From Diphasiastrum complanatum (lineage: Eukaryota; Streptophyta; Lycopodiopsida; Lycopodiales; Lycopodiaceae): a stretch of DNA of 64,000 nt. The notes under the pieces are model-generated. The model ran no database searches. It saw only the letters and a program-made list of their open reading frames with translations, and had not been told where the DNA came from. The translations under genes were made by a program, and so were the position numbers. Shown here piece by piece: positions 32,504 to 46,077 of this stretch (within the stretch, counting starts at the first letter, position 1; the number at the start of each line of letters is the position of its first letter). The DNA is taken from contig CM055104.1 of assembly GCA_029204225.1 (NCBI GenBank), positions 41,943,233 through 42,007,232 of the forward strand, in the 5' to 3' direction.

Positions 32504-34290
32504 TGGTATCAGAGCATGTTATAGGCTGAATAGTGCCAAATATATCGCTAAATTTGAGGGCGCCACTAATTCTAGTAAGAAGAGAAGTGGAGTCTTGATC
32601 AAATCTAGCAATTTCATGTTTAGAAAGTGGATCAAAGTGATCATATGCATGTTTTAGGTCAAATTGGTAAAAGTAGCCAATTTTGTAGTTGGATCATTGA
32701 TACACAAGTTTCATTTGTTGAAGAATAGGTCATTCTTCTAGAATCTAGATTAAGAAGTCTAGTTTTGCATATGGATTTTGATTCTTTCAATAGTATGAAT
32801 GTTTGTGAATTCTCAAAGTTTGAATAGGAGTTTTTGTGGCAGAGACTTCTAACCTTTTCAAGAGTGTTTTTCAACATCTTATTTATGGTGGTGACATGGA
32901 TTTCACTACGACATTTAGTTAAAGGGGTTTTTGGTGTAATCTCTTGTGATTTCAATTACATGTTTGAGGTGCCGGTTTTACAGAGGTTTGGATTTGTAAA
33001 ACGTATTTTGATAAGAGGTTATGATGTACTTTTGGAAGAGAATATGTTTGGTATTTGTTCGCTTCATCAAAGCCATTTGGAATTTGGCAATTTGGAGCTA
33101 GAAAAAGGTATCAAGATGGAACCCAAGGGTCAAAGCAATGAGGATCTATTTTTGCGGGTGTTTTAAGACTTGTGTAAAGGCAAAGTATCATCAAGGAAGT
33201 GTTCTTATATCCTACTTTACTCATTCTATATCATATTTGAGCAATTTTATGTGAATGTGTGCAAATTCTCAAGATATGATGAAACTAGTCACATTGTTCT
33301 TCGTTATTTTGATCTTGAGGATCTCTTATGGGAAGATCAGGTGTTGAGGATCTCTTATGGGAAGATGCAGATGGAGGCTCATTCGTGGAGGTTCATGTTG
33401 CAAACACTTCACAAGAAGTGAAATATGGAGGAGGCATGCAAGCATTTGTTGATCACTCAAATTTATTGCTTGGTTGCTGCTATTTTCCAAAGATATCAAA
33501 GGTGAAAGCATGGAGAAATCTATACTATTATGATTCTCTGTTACTTTTCAAGTTGGTTTTTCATCTTGATCTATGAAATTGATGTAATAAATAGTGAAAC
33601 ATTCAATATGGACACCATTATCTATACCAATTATGAGTGTGGTAAAACTAGTTGAAGAGGGAGTGTGAAAACTATCAACTAGTTAAGTTGGTTTTATTTG
33701 ACAATTTGGAGGCCAAACTTAAAAGCAAACTCAAGGATACATTTCTTTATGTTAATAAGACCTAAAAATAATAAATCTACTATTTTTATAAATCATTTGG
33801 TGGATCAAGGTCAGATTTGGGCCTATTGACTATTAATGATGAGATTCATTGAAACTAATCACTTTATAGCTAAATTTTTTGTAAGTACTTGAAAAATACC
33901 ATTTTGGGCTATAAGTGGCAAGTGGCCAAGTGACAGTTATAAATAGCTATACCTTTGTGGAGAAACTTATCAAATGTTCTTTCTGTTGTTGGAGAAATTT
34001 CTTCTTCTATCCTCTTGTCTTCGTCTATCTCTTCTCTCTTTATATTGGTGATTTTAGCATTGTGTAGAATGCACCTAAACTTGTATGAAAAGATTTCACA
34101 CGTGTGAAGACTGTTGTACAACTGCTATAGTACGGAACTGAATAGTAGGGCACAATTGGATTTTATCATTCAATGTGTATTTTTCATGATTTTACAAATA
34201 GGAAATCTGCCAATCTAGATGAGAGTTGATCACAAAAGAGCTTGTTGATTTGTTGCAAGGGCTAAGCTTTTGTCTTATTCATATTTGCCT
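32504..34290 (+). mobile_element. N4: diverged N-family element, plus strand
   Basis: The primer site TGGTATCAGAGCATG at 32504-32518 begins the element. Internal sequence aligns with N1/N3: SCDFNYMFE near 32945; FGNLELEKGIKMEPKGQSN near 33085; then SSRKCSYILLYSFYIIFEQF and NVCKFSRYDETSHIVLRYF at 33185-33320. A polypurine tract GAAGAGGGAG precedes the 3' LTR start TGTGAAAACTATCAACTAG at 33664. Gag and protease are missing, so the internal deletion is larger than in N3. LTR sequence can be followed past CACACGTGTGAAG (34098) but its end is unclear. Confidence 0.7.
33664..34290 (+). repeat. N4 3' LTR, right end uncertain
   Basis: Starts TGTGAAAACTATC after the polypurine tract. It shares ACTAGTT, GGAGGCCAAA, TGTGTAGAATGC and CACACGTGTGAA with other N-family LTRs in the same order. 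Similarity fades after about 34230. Confidence 0.55.
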
Positions 34291-37016
<2,726 letters not shown>

Positions 37017-38185
37017 TTTTTTTTGCATAACGTAAAGATACTAGTATAATTTTCACAAACGTACAAGTACAAAATAAAGTCAACAGCCCAAGGCCGCAAA
37101 AGTCAGACCCCAAGTAGGGGGACTATACAAACAGAAGGACCAAATGGACTACAAGCACACCACACAGGGAGGCTGTCCATTCATACTCAAAATATAAGGC
37201 TAACGACTAGGTAATGGCTAGAAAATGTAAAGTCTGTCGAAAGTAGAGAGCCGTCGTAGGAAGAGCAGCCGCACCATCAAAAACCATATGATTTCGAGAA
37301 GTCCAAACCTGCCATAGAACAGAGAGCCTACAGACATGCCAAATAGTAAGTGCAGCACAATCCTGAATCAAGGAATCACCAAGCAAGGCAGCGCGCAGAG
37401 TGAGCATAGGTGGAACTCCCCACTGACCAAGCAGGTGAGTGAAATCCGTCCACAGGGAGCGGCAGCAGTGAAAAAACAAGTGCTCAGCAGTTTCATCCTC
37501 CAGTTGGCAAACCGAGCAAAGACGGTCAGTGAGAAAAGGCCACTTGGCACGGAGAGGGAGGGACTTGGAAAGAATGTGGTAAGCCAAATAGCGACGTTTG
37601 CCGAGCAGAATAGAACGGAGGGCCCGAAAGCGGGCATGCCAGATAGAAGAGGGATCGACAAGGGACCAAAGAGAGTTAAAATAGTCGAGAAAAAGAGAAG
37701 GGTAGCGGTAAAAATGGACCATAGAATAACTGAAAAGGGAGGGCTCAAGAGAGGGGGCCCAATCAGCAAGGGAAGGGGATGGAGCAGAGCTAAGACAAAA
37801 ACTAAGAGTAGAAAAGGAGGTAGAAGCTAAAAAAGAGCGTTCCCCAGGAGTAAGGGAAGAGCCCAAAAGAAGCTGGCGGGGAGGAACATGAAGCAGTTGA
37901 CCAAAAGAAAGAAGACCCTTCCGAGCCAAAGAAAGAGAAAGGCGAGGGTGAGCCGCAAAAAGAGGAGCAGCAGCAGAGGGAAAGAGAGCAGAGGTCCAAA
38001 TTGGATCAGCCGTATGAAGAACATAAGGAGAAGTGCGATGAAAGAGAGAGAAGAGATCCAAAAGGGCCAGGCTGAGGTTCTTTAGAATAAAGGGACCACG
38101 AAGTCAAAAAGACCCCCCAAAAGCAAGGAGCTAGCAGAAAGAAGGAGAAGGGCGAAGAAGGGGAGGAACCGCAGCAGCCCTAGAC
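37017..38185 (-). pseudogene. L1-like LINE, 3' end (RT tail and zinc domain)
   Basis: The 284-codon frame 38061-37207 is open on the minus strand. Its core is the zf-RVT domain found after RT in plant L1 LINEs: WHARFRALRSILLGKRRYLA, LPLRAKWPFLTDRLCSVCQL, then EHLFFHCCRSLW with the C-x2-C...H-x4-C pattern. WHVCRLSVLWQVWTSRNHMVF follows, the usual end. Upstream (38185-38062) frameshifted bases continue the RT tail. The 3' UTR runs to an A-run at 37017-37025 (minus strand), fit for a LINE poly(A) tail. The element is 5'-truncated, as LINE copies usually are. Confidence 0.8.
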
Positions 38186-38189
38186 AGAT

Positions 38190-38980
38190 TTCTTGCATCG
38201 TTTAACAGCTTTCATATCTAGCATACTTTTCCTCCTACACATGAGCTTATGTGACTTCTTTCTACTTTTGATAGCACCATTATAGATGTTTTTGCTCGCC
38301 TTCTAGGCCCTAATTCTTTGGACGCGGTTTGGAGACAACATTGGCTCAAATATAAGGTATAATACCCATTTCTTGTGGAGGTTTTGGTCTTCTTTCTACT
38401 GTTACTTCTGCACCCACAATTTTTCTTGGATAGTAGGCTCTTGTTGCTCCAGCTTTATCTTCTCGATTCATGTGTGATCATTACCCACTTTTTATAGATT
38501 CCATCACTCATATGGATAGTGATTCTCTTCTTTTTTTTGCATCACTTCATAATTGCACAAGAGCTTCTTCCCATCTCTACCAAAGTGTGTCTTCTTTCTC
38601 TCTGACTTTTAGAATTATCCAGCATGCTCTTTTTACCGTAGCCAACTATATGGGCAATTCCTCGTATGTATTCACTAAATGTGAAACATTCAATGACAAT
38701 GTGAAACATATCTTCTTCTTTTGTCATTTACCTCTCTAAAAATCTCTTTGCAATCTCTTTATTGCTAGATTTCATGTCAAGTTGATCAAAAGGTTTTTTG
38801 GTTTAGATTTCTTTTTTTAATGACATTGTTTTTTATGATCCTTTTGCTATGTTTTTTTTTTAACAAGGCCATAGAGCATTTACTCTTTGGGATATTTGGC
38901 TAGATAGGAACAAGAAGAAATTTGCAACTGATGAACAAGAAATTTGCAACTGATGATCTTTGCATCTCCCCCGACTGCTC
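38190..38980 (+). pseudogene. relic of second LINE type (copy of the 58.8-60.3 kb family)
   Basis: Across three frames the plus strand reads VFARLLGPNSLDAVW, YPFLVEVL, then HYPLFIDSITHMDSDSLLFF and RASSHLYQSV. These parallel VFGRLLGPSSLDGVE, LPFLVEVS, FRPLLADCIAHVDSDCLPF and ARELLPLFAQV in the minus-strand copy near 60 kb. The tail adds NVKHIFFFCHLPL and FTLWDIWLDRNKKKF, closer to L1 zinc-domain ends, so it may be a mosaic. It is heavily frameshifted and lies back to back with the L1-like fragment. Confidence 0.55.
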
Positions 38981-40117
38981 CTTAAAGATGCACACAAACT
39001 ATGTTTGCTTTTAACTTTCCTTCTTATTTTGTAAAATTTTCTTAATCTATAGGTGATTATCTCAGGAAAAAAAAATTGCTTTAACTTTCCTTTGTATTTT
39101 GTAAATAGTTCTTAATCTATGACTAATTATTTTTGGATTTTGACCAAAGTGCAAGGGATGATTCCAAAAGTCATTGAAAACCTAAACGTTTTAGTTATGT
39201 AATGGGAATATTTACTTAAATGTTTTGTGATCATACTAGGTTGCGGGTAGTATATTTAATTTATAAAAACACATTGTAGAGTGGCAGTATAATAACCATC
39301 AAAAGTTTAGAGTTGGAAGATTTAGAAAAAAAATCACCATTGTTTGTGCTTGCCAAAAACCTATAATCCATTAGAAAAAAAAATCTACCAAAATTATAAT
39401 TCACCTACCAAGACAATTTTTGTAGGTTTCACAACCTACATGGTTGAGCTCCTTATTGTGTATTAGCGTAGCAAATATTAAACATTTTTTCAGTTTTCAT
39501 GTAAATTAGTAACTAAATGTTTTAAATTTTATTTAAAATCTCAAAAATAATTAGTTTGGCTCTAGGTTTTAATACATTCTTTGAGGGGCACATAGTAAAG
39601 TCTTAACAAAGTGCATGCGTTTTTAACCTCTTGTTAAACACAGAGACCATACAAGAATTCATTTTGTCATTATTAAATTTTAGTATAAATTAAAATGTAC
39701 AACTTCATTATATTGTAATTGATTATTGCATCACCAAAATTTTGAATCAATTGAAATCTACATGAGAAAAGATAAAACTTTAAAGATATTGATTGCATCA
39801 CCAAAAGTTTAAATCAATCAAAATCTACATGAGAAAAGATAAATGCTTTATAAGGCTATGTATAAAACTATGATCTTTTTTTTTAAGGCTTCTCCTTATA
39901 AGATCAATAGGCTTTTGGCTCATGAGTTGCTAAAAAATCGATATTTTTTTTTAATAGGTCTCGTAATTTTTTTTAATAGGTCTCGTGTTAGAGGGTAACA
40001 AAAGTCTCACAACCAATGTAAATTTAGAGCTCGTCCCCATGCACACAAAATAGTTAAGTTATTCAGTCCATCTTTTTGTAGTTTATATCCCTGTGAAAAT
40101 TTCACAGCCTTGCGTCT
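38981..40117. other. non-coding AT-rich stretch
   Basis: No supported gene. Contains a 66-bp duplication (39720-39850), several A/T runs and a GTAGGTTT/AACCTAC inverted pair near 39420-39445. Confidence 0.55.
39720..39850. repeat. tandem duplication, unit about 66 bp
   Basis: ATTGCATCACCAAAA and AAATCTACATGAGAAAAGAT occur in both copies (about 39724 and 39790) with a few substitutions between them. Confidence 0.8.
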
Positions 40118-40428
40118 GTGAGTAATGGCTTCAGAGGGCCCTTCTTCCCACCAATGCTCGCGAAAAACCTACAAAGCCTTACGAGCTCATTTCCAGAAAT
40201 ATATATTCACCTACTAAATTTATTGTTGTAGGTTCTTAAAGTCTACTAATCTAAAGGACTAATACTTTTTTAACATTGTAAAAAAAACTTGTAGTTTTTA
40301 ATTTGCCGAAAAAGGGCATTAGGCCTACAAACTACAACTAAGCAGTGCCCTCAATGCAACCTTCAGCTTTCACCAGCATATAGCCTTCGGTGGCCCATGG
40401 GCCCTTCAGCTACGGCTTCAACCTTTTA

Positions 40429-40478
<50 letters not shown>

Positions 40479-40624
40479 CATTGTTATTTAAGTGTTAAAA
40501 CTAGGACCAATAGGTTTTTTTGGCCCAACTTTGAAACAAACCTACAAATTTTAAAAATAATAGGTTTCTTAGTAGGTTACAAAATGATTTTTCGCGAGCA
40601 ATGCTTTCCACCCTCTGAACTCAC
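40118..40624. mobile_element. candidate inverted-repeat element (507 bp)
   Basis: The left arm 40118-40172 and right arm 40572-40624 are inverted copies. They share a perfect 13-bp core TGCTCGCGAAAAA (40155-40167 and 40588-40600), TCAGAGGG outside it, GTAGGTT inside it and GTGAGT at the edges. There is no coding capacity between them. A (CT)n run lies inside. No clear target duplication was seen, so the boundaries are estimates. This could be a MITE of Mutator-like type. Confidence 0.5.
40431..40475. repeat. (CT)n microsatellite
   Basis: A 45-bp uninterrupted CT run inside the candidate inverted-repeat element. Confidence 0.95.
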
Positions 40625-42540
40625 TTATAAGCTATACAACGCGGAATGCGGTTTGAAATGTCCTTTGCATGGGGGAGAGCTGTTAGGGTTGCAATATAAA
40701 TACAAAATATAGAATATTGGAGAGAAACTGGTTTTCCAAATATGAGGACAAAAGAATTGAAGTGTAGCATGCATGAGGTATTATGCAGTGTGCAGCAGCA
40801 TGCTTAATGTTTCCCAATAACTACTAACTACCTTCAATTTGCCACATGTCTCACGAGAGTCACTCACGTCATCATAACCAGTTTCAGACAAAATGTCATG
40901 TAAGGTAGTGTGTTTTGCGTGTGTTTTTACTCCATCCCGCAAGACAACATGCGTAAATGTCTGTTATCAATGCCCACTGTTCTGGCAGGCCATGCCTACC
41001 GATTGGCTCAGGAAGCAATCTGGCTTGCGCACTGCGCAACTACAAAACACACACATTCATAGCTCCTACTGTCGCCTTCTGCCGCGTGCGATACTGTTTT
41101 AAGTTTGTAGGTTTCGGCCATATATATCTACATATATGTGGTGTTATTGGCGCATGCCATGATCCATGTATATGGTAACAGGAAAGCACCGTCGCCTTGT
41201 GCCGCGTGCGATAATGCTTTGTGCTACTCCCTCACATATATATATAATATGTATGTGGTTCAGGGAGTGCAATGTGCATGAGTCTTAAGTAGCCCTGCAC
41301 CTGCACCTCCATTCACTATTCCTCCTTGGAATATGTCTGCCATGGCGGCATGGCCCAGCTCGCCCGCTCGGTATATTCCAACTTCCAAGTTTCAAATGCA
41401 AGCTTTGTATGATTGTATGATTGTATCTGCCCACTGCCCACTGCAGTCTGCAACCTGCTTAAAGTACGATGACTTTCAGGTTTGCTGGGATTTGTCAAAC
41501 GATCTTTTAACGGCCGATCAGAGGACAGATTTCAGCTTGTGTACTCGCCACTGGGTTACCATGTAGATTGTAATTTGTAGCTTTTTAGAATTACCCATAT
41601 CAGAAAACTTGCAGTCGCACCATTTTTACCGAGTACCTGCTTGTTAATGTTGTCATACAGGTGTTACAACTTTGAACTTACAGCTGTATTATATGCACTC
41701 CTCATCCTAGGACCTATCCATAGAAGCTAGTAGAGAATACTAAATAGTGATGCCATAACATGCGTACTACGTATGAACAAACAACAAACCTGCAAAGACG
41801 TGAATGTCTGCTGCTGAGCCCATCTGAGATGATCTGACCTTTACATAAATTCATATTTCTTCGAAATTCCGATGCCAAAGAACGTATTATGCAGCCTATT
41901 AACGTTTTTTGCAGCTGTCAGGGCTTTTCCATGATATATATTATTGGGATCAAGAATCAAAATCAAAAGTTAAAAGACTAAAGTTCTTAAAACAGTCGGG
42001 GAGCCTCCCAGAAGCATCCCTTCAATATTCTACATCTCTAGAATCTCGACTGCAAAGGGAAGTCGGTTTTCAAATATTCATGCCTTCAAAAACCTCAAGC
42101 TTACAAGTGTTGTTAAATCCCTCCAAGTGTGGAAGGGTTGTCTTGATGATATAGCAAGCCATTTTAAACTATTTTAATATGCTAAATTGTACCCATCATG
42201 ATTCTAAATTTTGAAAGAAGGTTAGCATCCAACTATTTTTCCGGTCTCAACCTAGCCGGCTCCAACAATAACTTCCTTGGTGTTTAATGTTACAAGATTA
42301 TGAAAAAGCCACTCAGTTGGCTTACATGTAACTTCTATCAAGAATTGTGCAAAAGTAGAGCATTCACAAGATGGAACTTCCCCATTACCTACTATTTCAT
42401 AATGCCCTTTGGTCCCAGGTCAAATCCCCCTTTGCAGACCTAAATGCATTATGCCCTTTGGTTTACAGCGATGGAGGGTATGAGCCCTAGGGTGTAGAAG
42501 TTGGAAAAACCCATGAACTCATGTATGGAAGTCAAGGACC
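40625..42540. other. non-coding stretch
   Basis: No supported gene. A segment with GTCGCCTT-TGCCGCGTGCGATA and nearby ATATATGT-GGT occurs twice (about 41065-41135 and 41187-41260). Confidence 0.55.
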
Positions 42541-43071
42541 GTATCACTTGCATCATACCAACATGTTGGAGCCTAGAATGGTTAGTATTTGCATCATACC
42601 AACATGTTGGAGCCTAAAAAGGTTAGTATTCAAGGCTTAGCTCAAAAGTAGAGATACAATGTTTATCTAGAAAAGTTCACAATAGTACAATGTATCAAGT
42701 TATAACCAAAAAAAACTCACTATACATGTTCATGAAATGAGTTATGTTCAAGTTTGGTTAGTATTCAAGGCTTAGCTCAAAAGTAGAGATACAATGTTTA
42801 TCTGGAAAAGTTCACAATAGTATAGTTAATCAAGTTATAACCAAAAAAAACTCACTGTAGATGTTCATGAAATGAGTTATGTTCAAGTTTGGTTATCTTA
42901 TATACTCTAGAAAGGTTAGTATTCAAGGCTTAGCTCAAAAGTAGAGATTCAATATTTATCTGAAAAAGTTCACAATAGTATAGTTAATCAAGTTATAACC
43001 AAAAAAAACTCACTATAGATGTTCATGAAATGAGTTATGTTCAAGTTTGGTTATCTTATATACTCTAGAAT
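42541..43071. repeat. tandem array: 42-bp pair then three 135-158-bp units
   Basis: GCATCATACCAACATGTTGGAGCCTA occurs at about 42552 and 42592. Then units starting GGTTAGTATTCAAGGCTTAG lie at 42621, 42756 and 42914. Unit 1 is 135 bp; units 2 and 3 are 158 bp because they include GGTTATCTTATATACTCTAGAA. Differences between units are few, so the array is fairly young. No coding signal. Confidence 0.9.
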
Positions 43072-43299
43072 AGTCATGTAGGGGTGCTTTATATGTATTG
43101 AAAGAGGTCATGATTATTTACACATCTTTTGTATTGTGTATGTTGTAGTTGTCAAATGTTCTTTTCCTAGCCACGTTGATCAAGTCGACATTTTGGTTGA
43201 TCAACACATCCAGACCAAAAAATATTTGCTTGGTAGCATGGCTCGCCAAGGAGCAATGTTGTCGGACACAAAAATTTTGCCTCCCAGTGCTCTACCAAG

Positions 43300-43600
43300 C
43301 AAATGTTTTGAATCGACTCAACATATTTGATTCGATTTGACAAATTGGAGACTTGACATAGCACATTCAAAAAACTCAAGACTCAACATAGCACATTCGA
43401 TTCAAACTTGCCACATTTGATTCGACTCAACAAATTCATTTCAAACTCGACACATTCAAGACTCGACTCGACACATTCTATTTGATTCGACACACCCTAG
43501 TCTAGACACGACACGTTTGATTCGAACTCGACTCAACACATCTGACATCAACACAATCGATTTGGTTCTATTCGATTCGATTCGATTCTATTGAATTGTT
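43300..43600. repeat. degenerate short-repeat tract (TTCGATTCGAC type)
   Basis: Many variants of GATTCGACACATTC and CTCGACTCAACACATT occur in irregular succession, ending in ATTCGATTCGATTCGATTC near 43566-43584. It reads like a decayed minisatellite. Confidence 0.65.
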
Positions 43601-43949
43601 ATTGAAAAAAAGGGAAAAAAAAAAAAAAAACTCACGCCTAGTTAAAAACAAGTTAACATAAAAATCATAACAACATGCAGGGCATTTCGTAATTGCATCT
43701 GATCACCTAGTTTTCGATGCATTGTTGTTGGAAGTGAATGGTTTACTTTGTGTTGTAGGGCCCACTATTGCCAAGAAGAATTCTATATGATGCTTTGTGT
43801 GTTAGATTTCTTATGCTCTGCCTTAAACAAATCGTTCAAGTAATGAGCATCCTGAAAATTGAATGCCGACTACATGTTTTTGGACCTTCACATTTTTCCT
43901 TTAAGATTTTTTTGCCTTAACCATTTTTAGGCACCTTCTCCTTTTTCGC
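43601..43949. other. non-coding flank
   Basis: No supported feature apart from an A-run near 43616-43630. Confidence 0.5.
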
Positions 43950-44425
43950 ACCTTCGCGAAAAATGCGACACAGTGACTAAGTGGCCAGAATGCCTTAGAA
44001 ACCATTCTTAAGATATTTTTGCTTTTTCGCCTTCTTCGTCTTTTTTGCACTCGCGAAAAATGCGACACAATGGCCCAAGTGGCCAGAATGCCTTAGAAAC
44101 CGTTCTTAAGGCACGTTGGCTTTTTTGCCTCCTTCGCCTTTTAGCACTCGCAAAAAATGCGACACAATGGCCAAGTGGCCAGAATGCCTTAGAAACCATT
44201 TTTAAGACACCTTCGCCTTTTTCGGTTTTTTTCGTTGCCTTTATTCTAAAGCACCTTCACCTTCTTCATTGTCTTTAATCTAAGGCACCTTCACGTTCTT
44301 CGCTAAACTTCAGTGTAAGGCACCTTCAGCTTTTTCGCCTTTTTTTGGCTTCTTCGTTGTCTTCAGTTTAAGGCTGGCCAGAATGCCTGGAAACCGTTCT
44401 TAAGGCATCTTCACCTTCTTCGCTG
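43950..44425. repeat. tandem repeats, about 97-bp unit, then short CACCTTC-TTTTTCG repeats
   Basis: Units with CGCGAAAAATGCGACACA, AGTGGCCAGAATGCCTTAGAAACC and TTCTTAAG lie near 43955, 44052 and 44148. They then degrade to many GGCACCTTCACCTT / CGCCTTTTTCG phrases up to 44425. The same words (GCGAAAAATGCG, GCCTTAG, GGCACCTTTGGC, TTTTTCGCC) occur in the Copia-E LTR at 47765-47875, on the same strand of the window. Confidence 0.75.
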
Positions 44426-44429
44426 CCTT

Positions 44430-44980
44430 CAGTCTATAAGCGCCTTAGGGATTTACACATCTTAAGTCTAAGGGCACCTTTAAGAGTTGCACACCTTCGG
44501 GTTTTTCGGGTTTTTTGCATCTTTGCTACATTGGCAGATTGATGTCGCCAACTTATCATCAACCCTAAAACAGCTGGAGAAACAAATATCCTAAGGGCAG
44601 TTACCAGCTTTGTACAGATGCAAAACTGGAGTAAATGGCAGTTAAGGCATAAGATATTTTTTCTCTCGACACTTGTAAATTTATATACTAGCTGAATCAA
44701 GCTATGTAAGTGTTAATTGAATTTCTCTTTCAATCAAAGTTTTCTGTAGCCAGCGTTATCATGCTCATCAAGCTAAAGTTATTACTTCAAACTATTGTAC
44801 TCACTGCTGATATTAATCAAAGTGCAATTTTTGTCTAACTACTGTGTCATTCATTTGCGCATTCTGTATAAATTCTTCTACTTGAATAATTTTGCTGCTA
44901 ACTGTTGCGTTTCCATTCCTACATGTCACACTCAATCCTCGAGCTTCCGCTGCCGCTCACGCCCCCACGGTTTTATGACA
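44430..44980 (+). repeat. Copia-C 5' LTR, left end uncertain
   Basis: The right end TTTTATGACA is fixed by the primer site starting at 44981. A TATATACT box near 44684 precedes a T-rich region. No partner LTR is present in the window, so the left end cannot be set and may lie in the repeat block before it. Confidence 0.5.
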
Positions 44981-44993
44981 TGGTATCAGAGTG
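44981..44993 (+). other. Copia-C tRNA-iMet primer-binding site
   Basis: TGGTATCAGAGTG matches the initiator-Met primer site for ten or more bases and directly follows a CA-ended LTR. Confidence 0.85.
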
Positions 44994-45123
44994 GGCATTT
45001 CAATAATCTGCATTTCTACTACGTGTTATCAGTCTTGTTTCTATCAAGACGTCTTTCTAGGAAACGCACAGCCAACAGTATTACGATAATCGTTGTTTCC
45101 AACAACGATCTTGTTCAACCAGA

Positions 45124-46077
45124 ATGGATCCATCATCTAGTTCATCTCTCATTGACAAACTCGATGGAGATAACTACCATCTCTGGAAATTCAAGATGAA
45201 GATTATACTTCTTGCAAAAGAACTGTGGGACATCGTTGATGGCACAGAGCTCAAACCAGAAGGTGGTGTAGCCGTCATCACCAAGTGGAGACTGAGAGAT
45301 GGCAAAGCATTTGCCATGATCACCCTCAACATCAAGGATACTCAGATCAGCCACATACGTAATGTTCAGACTGCCAAGGATGCATGGGACATCCTAGCAA
45401 CTCTCTACGACCTTAAAGACGTTACGTCCAAGCTTCATCTGAGGAAGAAATTTTTCACCCTCAGAATGTCTGATGCAGATAGTGTTTCGAGCCACCTCAA
45501 CACCTTCATAAATCTTATGGAGCAGATGACTGCAACTGGCTCAGTCATAGAAGATTCTGATGCACTCATGACTCTATTATTGAGTCTACTTGAGGTCGAC
45601 AAAAATTGGGTAATGGCAATTTCTATCCAAGAGCACCTTACTCTATCAAGAGTAATTTCGCTACTCCTACAAGAGGAGATCAGAAGATCAGCATCCTCCT
45701 CATGCTCAGGATCGGATCCTCAAGCTCTGTATTCAAAAATTAGAAGTTAAGATCCAAGAGATCTACAAAGTCAGGCTCTACTGGCAAGAAGAGCAACATG
45801 CAGTCTGGACCAAATTTCGGTTCAGGATCGAATTCAATCTCTTCATCATTCCAACCAGCATAGAAACTTTTCTGTAGATACTATAAGAGGATTGGCCACG
45901 AAATCAAGGATTGCCGAACTTTGAAGTACAACAACAAAAAGAAGAAGCAGTTCCAACCACAAGCACATAGTGCTATAGCCAGTCACTCAAATCAGCAACA
46001 ACAAGAAGAAGAAGATGAAGCAGCTTTCATGACCAAAGTCGGAGAACAACAGGATATCGATCAACAGTATTCAGCAA
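45124..46077 (+). pseudogene. Copia-C gag
   Basis: Starts at ATG 45124 and is open for 208 codons: LIDKLDGDNYHLWKFKMKI, then the UBN2 core with AKDAWDILATLYDLKD and SKLHLRKKFFTLRMSDADSV. It stops at 45748. Shifted frames continue to the knuckle LFCRYYKRIGHEIKDCR near 45868-45915, where the second Cys is Tyr. Gag ends in AAFMTKV. The protease that should follow is missing: sequence jumps to integrase at about 46080. It is close to Copia-E gag. Confidence 0.82.

Noticed and set aside
37336-37830. 164-codon plus-strand frame rich in Lys and Arg
   Set aside because: Antisense shadow of the LINE zinc-domain frame at 37207-38061.
42541-44425. CRISPR-like array from regularly spaced repeats
   Set aside because: Units are contiguous, 97-158 bp, without unique spacers, and the DNA is eukaryotic.
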